A DNA stretch of 64,000 nt, taken from Pigoraptor chileana (Eukaryota; Opisthokonta; Filasterea). The position numbers were made by a program, and so were the translations under genes. Where the stretch lies: the NCBI GenBank assembly GCA_943704495.1, contig CALSCR010000057.1, positions 1 through 64,000 on the forward strand, in the 5' to 3' direction. The first letter of the stretch is position 1. Every line of letters begins with the position of its first letter. Below the pieces are notes generated by a model. That model was not told where the DNA came from and made no database searches. It was given only the letters and a program-made list of their open reading frames with translations. Below are positions 37,360 to 46,949 of this stretch, in pieces.

Positions 37360-38234
37360 TCACAGCGACAGGCTAGCATGGGTGCCGTCGCACAGTGGAG
37401 GCGCACTGGACTGTTTGCACGCACAGAAGAACACCGTTTCGTCCTTCTCGGCGACATACTTGAGGCCCCGGAAGCTTGTACCTTTGTGGGACGCGTCACA
37501 AAATGGCTGCGGATGCAGAGCATTAAGACAGTGGTTAACATAGCAAACGCAGATCACTTTGTGCTTTGGTTTCATGTTCGCTTATTGATTTCACGAAATA
37601 CAAAAAGAGAGCTTTGACGCACAGAAAACGCAGGGGCTGCTCGCCATTCGAGGAGCAAAGGAAAAAATAATAAAAGTGAATGCCAGATGGACCTTGAACC
37701 TCCCAAACCGAAGGAATAAAGGGCCACGCCAAACAATAAATATCAAGACTGGCAGTACTCATGCATGAAATTCCTTATTGCAACGCACCTGCTTTTGACT
37801 CCGTCCACACGTGCACCAAAAGTACGCTTTTCCCGCCACAACATCCACACCAATAGGCTCCATCTGTGCCACTATCGGCTTTTCGTCAGCGTCTTCGTGA
37901 TTGCTTCTTCGCTTTCCTTCCGTTTTTGACGCATTGCGGGTGACTGCAGCGGTTTTAGTGGAACCAGAGCCAGAATCCTTTCCTGGTGCACCACCGCTGG
38001 TGGCAGTTGTGAGCCTCCGACACACGGCACGGAGGTGCGCCGACTGCAAATTCACACGATGGCCAAAAAAATGTTCAGAAATATCATCTATGAGATGCGT
38101 GGAAGTGCCATTCACACATTAGTCTTTGATATTTGTTCATCTCATGCTTGAATCTCGACTGATGATGTACATGAAAGATGTGATGGGAGGCTGCTTACCG
38201 TCAATGAAAGCCTGACGAGGTTTCCGCCAATCAT
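37360..38234 (-). CDS. CISD3: CDGSH iron-sulfur domain protein, CISD3 type, 3 exons
   Basis: Exons are 38234-38199, 38043-37789 and 37506-37360, both introns phase 0, 145 residues. The first 12-codon exon plus the start of exon 2 gives MIGGNLVRLSLT-SAHLRAVCRRL, a convincing mitochondrial targeting sequence (basic, hydroxylated, no acids). Two CDGSH motifs follow: CTCGRSQKQ-PFCDASH across the second intron, and CACKQSSAPPLCDGTH at the end. Each supplies the three Cys and one His that bind a 2Fe-2S cluster. Two motifs on one chain without a membrane helix is the CISD3/MiNT (class II) arrangement of the mitochondrial matrix. A low-complexity basic linker (residues 30-70) joins presequence and domain. 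Confidence 0.9.
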
Positions 38235-38370
38235 GTTTAGCGAGTCTGGGGAATGAGCAATGTGTTATAATTCGAAAAGGAGCACTCATGAAATGCCTTC
38301 ATGCCTGTCTGGAGGATGATTGGCAACACTTTTACTGATTGTTTTTTAACTGGTCGCACCGCTAATGCAG

Positions 38371-38378
38371 TGACGTCA
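38371..38378. promoter_or_regulatory. CRE-type palindrome upstream of the CDGSH gene
   Basis: A perfect TGACGTCA sits about 137 bp upstream of the minus-strand ATG at 38234, in the 487-bp spacer 38235-38721 where I find no gene. It is the consensus site of CREB/ATF bZIP factors. Its use here is inferred only from position. Confidence 0.4.
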
Positions 38379-38721
38379 TGTCCCCACAAACCGCTGACCC
38401 AAGGCCCTCTGAGTGGCACTGTGCGGTCACACAACGGCACCAACATTTGTGCACCTGCCAGTCGACAGCATTGTCGTCCTCTTATGTTTATGCTTTTTCT
38501 TAGGACTTATAAAGTGGAGTTACGGGATGTATACCCCTCCACCCACCCACCCACAGGCATTTGCTACACCGCGTGCTACAGATTCACTAAGGCGGTTTCT
38601 CGAGGAATTTGCTTGATAAATACAAGCGACATTGTCTGAAATTCATTCCGTTTTTATACAAGAAACGCACGACGCAGTGCCGCATCCCACCGGAACGACC
38701 GGGGCATGTGCATGTCGCAGC

Positions 38722-40958
38722 TCACTTTCGCGCGCTGCCGTCGCCCTCCTTTCCGTCCTTGTCATCCCCCTCTTTCTTCCCTAGGCGATTGAGTGCGTCC
38801 CGGATGCGTTCGTCGTTCGGGTCAACACCTGGTAGCGACCCAAGCACCGAATTGAGGAAGGCGGGATCCTGCATTGCAGAATTGAGATCTGCTGCACTAT
38901 TGCCGACACTTGCCGAGCCGACGCGCGACTGGGTCGCAGACGATTGAGTCGAGTCAGCCTGCAATTTTCAAAAGACGATGAGATGCGCAAACACAGTTAG
39001 TGCGGATGAAACACAAATGACGGGCAGAGTCAACTTTTTCTAGCTCACTTTCTAATGCGGAAATAGTAGATGAACACGCCCAAACTAACCAAGACAGCGA
39101 GAGAACAGCCGATGGACGCGCCAACACACACACACATACACACACAGCGCATACGCACCTCTTCCGCCATTGACATTTGCATCGCAAGCCTAATCTGTTC
39201 CTCCTCGGTGAGCGCCGCCTCGTCGTTAAAGTCCATCGGCCCGGACCCATCGGCCCCCCCCATCGACATGGCCAACGCCTGCGCCAACAGCGCCTGCTCA
39301 TCGTCGCCGCCGCCCATGACGACATCCGTCGACTCGCGGGGCGCGGGCGCAGCATCGCCCCCACCCTCTGCCCGTCGCACAGCCTCCTGCCGCGCGCGCT
39401 CCTCCTCAAGCGATATGCGCAGCGCAAAGGCAAGATCCGGATCCACAGTCGGGTCGACACCAAACTCGAAACCGCCTGTACCACCCATCCCTGGCGGCGC
39501 ACCGTCCTCGTGAATGATGGGCGATGCCAAGAGAATGTCCGATAGAATGTGGGGACCGGGGGGAATCGTCACCAGCCGACTAGTTGGCCCATGGTATTTG
39601 CAGACCGACAAACGGAGAGAGTGCGTTTGAGTTCAAGGACTCAAACGGTGCAACCAAAAGGCATTTGTGCGCATAAACTGCAGAGCAAGAACACACATAC
39701 ACACACACACACACACACCTGTTGCCGTCCTTGCTGTTGACTGCATTCACAAAGGCCTCAAGTTTGGGCGTGTTATCAGCCTCTTCGCCGAAATTGATGA
39801 CATCCACCGCGACATTGTTTTTCTTGAGCTTCTTGCCAAGCTGGAGCAGAATATAAACGATAAAATATTTGCAGGATTCATCATGCAAGTAGTATGATTG
39901 AGCCGAGTTGAAACAAACCAAACTCCCAAAACGCCACAACGAACATATACAGCATCCAGTCATTGTTGTTAATGGCACGCATTACACGCCGAATGCTTAC
40001 CTTGACCAGCTCGCCCTCATCAGAATCAATAGGGCTCCCCACAAATATGACGATACGTTGCCGCTGATTCTTGTTCAGGCGATGCTTCAATACCAGCTGG
40101 AGACAAAAACGTACACGAAATCGCATAACAAAAACAGACATGTCGGAAACACATCAGTGTCTTGAGGCTATGTACAACCGCACAACAGACAGAGATGCCA
40201 AAATGGAGACGACCAAAACACAACATGGAAGAATGAACACTCCCGAGTTCTACGAGTCCGCACCTGCGCGATTTGGAGCGAGTTGAGCAGGCTCATCTTT
40301 CCAGTCATCTTGACGCTGTGCAAGGACGTGAGCACTTTTCCGAGATCTGTCGTGAGAGTGACCAGCACTTCCACACTGCAAACTCATCAACAACATGAAG
40401 ACAAACAGCGAAGCAGTGCGGTCCAAGTCAAATGGAGGTGCAATCAGAGAGGGCGTGTGGAGACAATTGCAGGTCATGAACCATCAAGGTGCAAAGTGCA
40501 TCAAAGCGCACTGTAAATGAAATCCACAATGGATGGGCATATACGGCACGCACCGTCCCGCCCCGGTCATAATGGCAACAGTATTCTCTGCGTTTTGCTG
40601 TGTCTTTGCCCCGCATATCAGATTGACAGCGTCGTGCTGCGGGCATGGGAAGTGACCAGACGCAAAACTCGTAAGCGTTGTGGCCATCAAACACATTATT
40701 CAGCGCATACACTTTGAGAACGACAAAGTAATGCACATACCTGAGCCTCAATGCGTGTCGGTGCATAGTCGCCATTTCGCATCCACTCGCTATTGTCGAC
40801 ACTGCATTTTTTATGCCAAACCATTTGTTCAGTCTACAGCCACAGATTTTTCACACGCTATAAGTCTCATTACAGCACTGCCTAGAGAGAGCGAACCCAA
40901 CTTGCAATCACAAGCGCTATCATGCGGCTTACCAAATGACAGTTGCTTCGAGGACCAT
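38722..40958 (-). CDS. PSMD4: 26S proteasome ubiquitin receptor Rpn10/PSMD4, 8 exons
   Basis: Exons are 40958-40933, 40801-40741, 40636-40554, 40375-40264, 40096-40001, 39840-39719, 39579-39159 and 38958-38722, 385 residues. The N-terminal VWA domain matches Rpn10 closely: [62 protein letters not shown] and [15 protein letters not shown]. After it come three ubiquitin-interacting motifs: [28 protein letters not shown] and [15 protein letters not shown]. Human PSMD4 has two and yeast one. The C-terminus has a conserved helix ([19 protein letters not shown]) and a Lys/Asp/Glu-rich tail. It sits in the 19S lid-base hinge and captures ubiquitin chains. The first exon has only 26 coding bases. Confidence 0.95.
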
Positions 40959-41650
40959 TTTCGAGTCAACAACAACGAAGTGCGCGCGCAAAGGTACGAC
41001 TTTTTGAGTGCAGCCCTTCGCAAATATATACAGAATCACGTGAGGATCTAAGCACTTTTTTAAATACGATCATCCAATGTGAACATAAACGGTAATGAAC
41101 GACACATGAAAAGGCTTTGTGCAGTGGAATGTATGCAATCAAGTGGTAGATTGAGAGACGTCCCTGCAACTTAGTTTTCGAAACAGGTGCTGACGCGCTC
41201 CATTCCGGCCGTCCTCGGGCACAGTAAAGTGAAAGTGCGAACAATTATACTTCAAATGTTTCCGAATTTTTCAATTTAATTTGAACGGGGAGTTGGAAAC
41301 TTTTTTCCAGTCTTCTACATACTATAAAAGGGCGTTGGGCTCATTAAAATTCAAATGAAGATAAAACAGATATTATAAGCTAAATATGGCATAATGGAGG
41401 CAAAGGTACGAAAATAGCATCAAGCATCACCCATTTTCAAAATGGATATTTCCACGACGGCAAAACCGGTTTATGAAGAACAAATTGCCACAAAGATGCA
41501 CAAAGATGCACATATAAAGAGGGAACCCGGCGCTGCATTCGCATAATTATCTCTGTGTGCCGAGTGTCTTTTGGCGCGCGCATTGAATTAGAACATCCAG
41601 GACACAGTCGAAGTGGTTGAAGTGCGGTTGGCGTCCGTCGCGCTCAAAAG
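40959..41650. promoter_or_regulatory. shared upstream region of divergent Rpn10 and Flower genes, with TATA-like boxes
   Basis: About 690 bp between two divergent starts. TATAAAAG at 41333-41340 and TATAAAGA at 41513-41520 point towards the plus-strand gene; the second is about 130 bp before its ATG. A tandem CACAAAGATG duplication lies at about 41490-41510. No coding exon was seen. Confidence 0.4.
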
Positions 41651-42660
41651 ATGGCAGACGCCCACATACAAGCAGCTGCGACGAGTGCTGTGCGACAAAG
41701 CCTCATCGAGCGGGGCTGCATGGCATGCGGGCTCAAGACACTCACCAAAATCGCAGCGATTATCACGAGCATTGGTGAGTCCATAAAATTGAATCGCGAG
41801 CTGGTTGCGTTTACTACCTTGCAACCGATCTGATTTCTCCTTTTTGACTGCAATCCTTTGCAGCTCTCGCAATCGGAGGCATCTTCACAATTATCAGCCT
41901 TTCGATAAAGTGCATCTTCATTGGCCTCTATATGCTGTGAGTGGTGCTGGCGCTGTTATTGTATTGGAAATGCTTGCGAGAGTATTTCAATTCCACCCAA
42001 CCGCAACCGCATTCCAAACAGCCTTTCCGTTCTCTCTTCTTGGCAAACCCTGCAGACTTCTTGCTATCATCGTTATGCTCATCGAGGCGCCCATCATTTT
42101 CCGGTGGAACGAAAAGTTGAATAAGCTGAGCTCAAAACTCAATGATGCGCGCCCATGGAAGAAGGCTTCGATGTATTTTTTGTGAGTATTGCCTCCCTTG
42201 CTGGTTGATCTCCGCTGTTGAAGAGTGTATCGCCATGAAGCCAATGCTGTTTTGTTGTTACACAAATGCCCTTGGGGGTTGGCTTGCCATTTCCTGAAGA
42301 CTTCCGCGCTGATGTGTATGTTTTTTGCGCCTTTTTTCGCACCTGCTAACACCCCCGGTTCGTGCGCAGCTTCATGATTTGGATCTGGTTCTGCATCGGC
42401 GTCACAAGCATTATTGCTGCGGTTCTCATGATTGTCACGGGCATGCTGTATGTCTTCCAGTCTGTGGGGCCAAGGGATGCAAGTGAGTACTGCTGCATCC
42501 ACCGCTGCATTGTTGTATGTTGCTGCTTCTCTCCTTGTCGATCAGCAATACCCCCATGGCGGCAGTGAAGGGGCTGACAGACGGGCGGGTGCATCAATTA
42601 GATGCGCTTTTGGGTGGCATTGCAAATATCGCCAATCGTCTGAACATTGCTCCAATGTGA
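41651..42660 (+). CDS. Flower (CG6151-P) family membrane protein, 5 exons
   Basis: Exons are 41651-41774, 41864-41936, 42056-42181, 42370-42482 and 42566-42660, 176 residues. Four hydrophobic segments are visible: IAAIITSIALAIGGIFTII, CIFIGLYMLLLAIIVMLI, MIWIWFCIGVTSIIAAVLMI and a shorter one. The family signature includes the acidic membrane residue in MLIEAPIIFRW (matching the EAP of animal Flower), RPWKKASMYF and TGMLYVFQSVGPRDA. Animal Flower proteins are synaptic-vesicle or cell-surface proteins proposed as Ca2+ channels linking exo- to endocytosis. The last acceptor could be GCGGCAG (42565) or GCTGACAG (42580), both in the same frame. A third option at about 42545 would give a short IPPWRQ ending. 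I chose the one that leaves an amphipathic tail, VHQLDALLGGIANIANRL. Confidence 0.8.
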
Positions 42661-43447
42661 ATGAAACCAATCCACCAAACCAGCACCCCCCGACGAGCGC
42701 CCTCGCGCACGTGGCCAGTCGACTGCGGACAAGGAGCGGCTGATGAGTGGCGGCGGCTCACTCGACACCCTCGACGAACACGGCGCTACTGCAAGCGTCT
42801 GAATTTGCGGTTGCGGTTGCTGTTGCGGTTGCGGTTGCGGTGGAGCGCATCCTGGGGGATGTGCGCCCTTGCTCGTGCCCTTCAGTGTTGAAGGACGCCC
42901 AAACACAGTGCGGATGGGGTGTCCTTCATCGTCACTTTTTGTTTTGTTTTTTGTTTGTTGTCTTTTTTAATATCCGCTATGACACAAAAGAGTGTCATGA
43001 CCGATTCTTGCCGATCGTTTGCTCGCGTTGTGTGTTTTCTTGATTGCGTGCGGCGGGCTCGCTGGCGGGCCGATGAATGGTGTGCGCGTGGGCTGACAGT
43101 ACCTCCGCCAAATGATTCGCTTTCGTCTCTCTTTGTGTGTTTTCTGTCGCTCTGTCGTCCCGTCGCCGTTTTGGGTTGCAACGTGATGGCGATATTGACG
43201 GCAGCATCAAATTTTTTTTGATTTCGTCTCACGTAAGGTCACACGAATGCTATCATCGTTTGTCTCGGCACTCTGTTTCAAATGTGTGTTTCGCGTTGTC
43301 TGAGTGATACATATATTGCGACTCCATCCAAGCATTTTATTCGCTTTGCATCACGCCAAGATGCCAAGAACGCATTGGTCCCACCGCCTTTATGAAAAAC
43401 CCACTCGTTTACCTTAGCGGAGTGTTGATGATGGCGCCTGGGCCACT

Positions 43448-43597
43448 TCAGTCCTCTGTAGTGATGACTATCATGTTGTCACCCACAGGGACCAAGCCCA
43501 GCTTAGCAAGGATAGCTAAGACATCAGCGAAGTGGTTGAGACGCCAAACCGAAGAGCGAACGTCGAATGCCAGAAGTGTGAGATGAAATAAGCCAAA
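43448..43597 (-). CDS. possible last exon of an unknown minus-strand gene
   Basis: After the acceptor GACTCAAG the frame reads FGLFHLTLLAFDVRSS, then RLNHFADVLAILAKLGLVPV and stops after VITTED. The alternating hydrophobic pattern looks like real protein, but I could not find connected upstream exons or a family. Treat it as a lead rather than a gene. Confidence 0.2.
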   Translation of the reverse strand, partial: FGLFHLTLLAFDVRSSVWRLNHFADVLAILAKLGLVPVGDNMIVITTED

Positions 43598-43818
43598 CTT
43601 GAGTCGACACGAATGTTACCGATTCCCAGTGAATTCTACAAAAATGCGACTGTTTTTCTTGCACACACAACTTTCAACTCGCGTTCTACAAGCGTGCGTG
43701 CACCCTCTAATGCGTGTATCGGTAATTGTATGGAACCACAGAATAGAGAGAAGAAAGCCGTGGTTTGCTATTATGCAGTTCATCCACGGCTGATCTTCGA
43801 CTTTCGGCCGTCTGGCTA

Positions 43819-43826
43819 TGACGTCA
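43819..43826. promoter_or_regulatory. CRE-type palindrome upstream of RPIA
   Basis: A perfect TGACGTCA lies 281 bp before the RPIA ATG at 44107. It is the second perfect copy of this octamer seen in a 5' intergenic region in the window (the other is at 38371). Confidence 0.4.
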
Positions 43827-44106
43827 TCAGTCATCGCCGGCAGCACGTGCCGCCGGGGTGTCGAGCAGTTCTGTGACTCTTGGTAGTCGGCCGCCGCGCA
43901 ATCAAATGCCCTCCACAACAAAGTCAATCACATGGAAGATGCTCAGAAAAGCAGCACCAGCATTGCGCATCTTGTATTCCGGGGTCCGTTTGCACGTGGA
44001 GCCTTGTGCCCGAACTTTCACTGCCTGTCCGTTGAATCGCGCCGGTGGTACTTCACGCCTTTCTACTCCAATTGCTCTCGTTCAGTCCAAGCATTCTTCC
44101 GCGACA

Positions 44107-44269
44107 ATGTCGGATCCTGTTGAAAGTGCAAAGAAGAAGGCTGCTTTCGCAGCCGTCGATGAATATGTGAAGGTATGTTTGTTTACGTATGTGTGTTTGT
44201 GTACGTGTGTGTGTGTTTATGTGTGTGTGTGTTTGTGTATATGTGAGTGTGAGAGAGAGAGAGACAGAG

Positions 44270-44365
<96 letters not shown>

Positions 44366-45460
44366 TGTGTATATATGTGTGAGTGTGAGAGAGAGGGAGA
44401 GAGAGAGAAAGTGTGTGTGTGTGCGTGTGTGTGTGTGTGTGTTTATGTGTGTATCTGTGTGTGTGTGTATGTCTGTGTGTGTGTGTGTGTGAGTGAGTCA
44501 GTGTATGTGTGTGTGTGTGTGAGTGAGTGAGTGTATGTGTGTGTGTCTGTGTGTGTGAGTGTATGTGTGTGTGTGTGTGTGTGTCTTGCGCACATTGTTA
44601 TGTCTCCGGAGCATGTCGTGTTGATGGACTATCCAGAGCTCGCCTGATTCGATTATCGCACATTTGTTTGCGATCTCTCAGGACAAGCAAGTTGTCGGCA
44701 TTGGCAGTGGTTCGACTGTCGTGTATGCTGTGGAGAGGATAGGTGCGACACATTGCCACAACTCTTTTATGTAACTGTGCTGTGCCCCTCGTGCACCATC
44801 GCAATAATGGCATCTAACTCAGCCGTCCAATGGATTTGTGCAGCGGAGCGTGTGAAGGCGGAGGGTCTCAGCCTCGTGTGCATCCCGACGTCGTTCCAGG
44901 CAAACCAACTCATTGTTGAGAATGGGCTCGTCCTCGGTGATCTCTCGCGCAACCCTGTTATTGATGTCGCCATCGATGGCGCCGATGAAGTGGATGTGGG
45001 TTGACTTGTTTGACGGGCACGACACTGGAATGCCATTTATCTACACAGCCCGTCCGTGACCGCGGGTGTATGCCTTTACGATTGTGTGCTTCTGTGCATG
45101 TGTTCAATGTGACAGGACGTTCTGCGCACTGATGGGACCTCTTCTTGAATTTGCTTGTGTGTGTGTGTGCCAATGCGTGTCTGGACGTGTGCGTTTGTGG
45201 GTGTGATGTATTCATGCCTGTTGGTGCAGGGTGCCCTTAACTGCATCAAGGGCGGCGGCGGTTGCCAAACCCAAGAAAAGATTGTCGCATCCAACGCGAA
45301 ACAGTTTGTTATCATTGCAGACTATCGCAAAAACTCGGCGGTGCTCGGCGAGCAGGTATGCGTACATGGCGTCTTGTGCACGTGACTCAGATGTATGATG
45401 TGACATATACTCACTATTCCTACACACTACTACGCTCGTCTCGCAATTATGCGCGCACAC

Positions 45461-45491
<31 letters not shown>

Positions 45492-45820
45492 CACGACGAC
45501 CGCAACAGTGGAAGAAGGGCGTACCCATTGAGGTGATTCCCCTCGCGTATGTTCCTCTCTTGCGCAAACTGGAATCGATGGGTGGCAAACCAAAGCTTCG
45601 CATGGCCGTCGCAAAGGCGGGTCCGGTTGTTACGGACAACGGAAACTTTGTGATTGACGCCGACTTTGGTCTTGTTAAGGATCCCGCGGATCTGGAGCGC
45701 AAGATCAAGATGATTCCCGGCGTCGTTGAGACGGGCCTCTTCTGCAACATGGCTGTCAAGGCGTTTTTCGGCAACCAGGACGGATCTGTCGCCTCCCGCG
45801 TGGCGCCGTCGTCGTCGTAA
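44107..45820 (+). CDS. RPIA: ribose-5-phosphate isomerase A, 5 exons
   Basis: Exons are 44107-44172, 44682-44742, 44844-44995, 45230-45355 and 45509-45820, 238 residues. It interconverts ribose-5-phosphate and ribulose-5-phosphate in the non-oxidative pentose phosphate pathway. Family motifs in order: [17 protein letters not shown] (phosphate loop), [24 protein letters not shown] with the catalytic acid, [16 protein letters not shown] and [11 protein letters not shown]. Then come [27 protein letters not shown] and PGVVETGLF. Length is normal for RpiA. ATG 44107 gives a standard cytosolic enzyme; an in-frame ATG at 43939 would add 56 residues with a presequence-like start. Intron 1 is packed with GA and GT microsatellite. 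Confidence 0.95.
44249..44584 (+). repeat. compound (GA)n/(GT)n microsatellite in RPIA intron 1
   Basis: Nearly pure (GA)n covers about 44249-44363. (GT)n with TATG and GAGT interruptions follows to 44584. It fills most of the 509-bp intron. Confidence 0.95.
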
Positions 45821-46121
45821 AACATTTAGTGTGGTGTGTGCGTTCACCTCTCTTGCGGCCTGCCATGTGTTCCACTCATTTGCACTTCTTTTTACCTCGC
45901 CAATACTACTCGTTACCGCAACGACCTTAATAGAGATTATCGCGCCACCAATTCACCCGCAGTGATGAATTTCCCACGTTGGTTGGTTTGTTTTTGTTTT
46001 ATGTACAACCAAGAAATAGTGCATTACGGTGCGGTTATCATACGACATGCAATGGAGTGCCTGGCTCCCTTTAATGTGGGCAGCCGCGGGGTTGCTTAGG
46101 GTTGGCTAAGGTTGGAAGTTC

Positions 46122-46903
46122 TCAGCACGACTTTGGCTGGGCGTCCATCCACCGTTGGTGCTCTTCCTTTGTTCCGCCGAGAAAGCACGGCGTGTTCTTG
46201 CTTGCGCGCGCATCGCAAATCATCGACTTTTTGCAGTTGGCATCGCAGGTGCGCCCGCCAAGATTGCTCTTGTAGTAGTGGTTAAAGTACTTTCCAAACA
46301 GCACATCGTCCGACGCCATTCGGACGGCAAAATCGTGCCAATCGGCGGGCTGCATGCCCTTCATGCCGTACGCGTCGAGGGCGCTGTACTCGAGAATCCA
46401 CAGGGGTTCGTCGCGTGCATTCGCGTCCACGAGGTCTGTGATGTATGTGAGGCTGTCCAGGATGAGCTTGGTTTTCCCGCCGTCGGCAAGGTACATGCGA
46501 AATCCGGGGTTCATGTTGGTGTACGGGGTGATGCTGGGCGCCGCAAAGTACATGCTGGTGGGCCGCGAATTCGTCGCAACGTCGTACGAGAGCTGAATTG
46601 TGCGCATGTGTGCACAATGCAGATCGATGGTATATCAGAACAACCGCACAAAGATTATGCGCACAATACATGCCAAAGTGCGAATCGGTCGTCTCAACTG
46701 CAACTGCACACACACGCACACACACACAGAGAAAGACAGCGATGGAAAGACACAAGACACCCACCTCAAACTCGTCATCGTGTTCGTGACCAAAGAACTG
46801 AGAGAGAATGGTCGATTCGTAGCGATCGACGATGATGTTGTAATTGAACGACCAATCATCAACGCACGCGCCACTGCCCGGGGGAATGTGCTGCACACAC
46901 GAG

Positions 46904-46949
<46 letters not shown>

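Larger units (their letters stand above)
42661..44106. other. intergenic region upstream of RPIA
   Basis: It holds a (GCGGTT)n-like hexamer run at about 42803-42842, a weak minus-strand exon candidate (43448-43597) and a CRE palindrome at 43819. The frame of RPIA is open upstream from 43939. That allows a longer product whose start (MLRKAAPALRILYSG) looks like a mitochondrial presequence. Confidence 0.45.
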
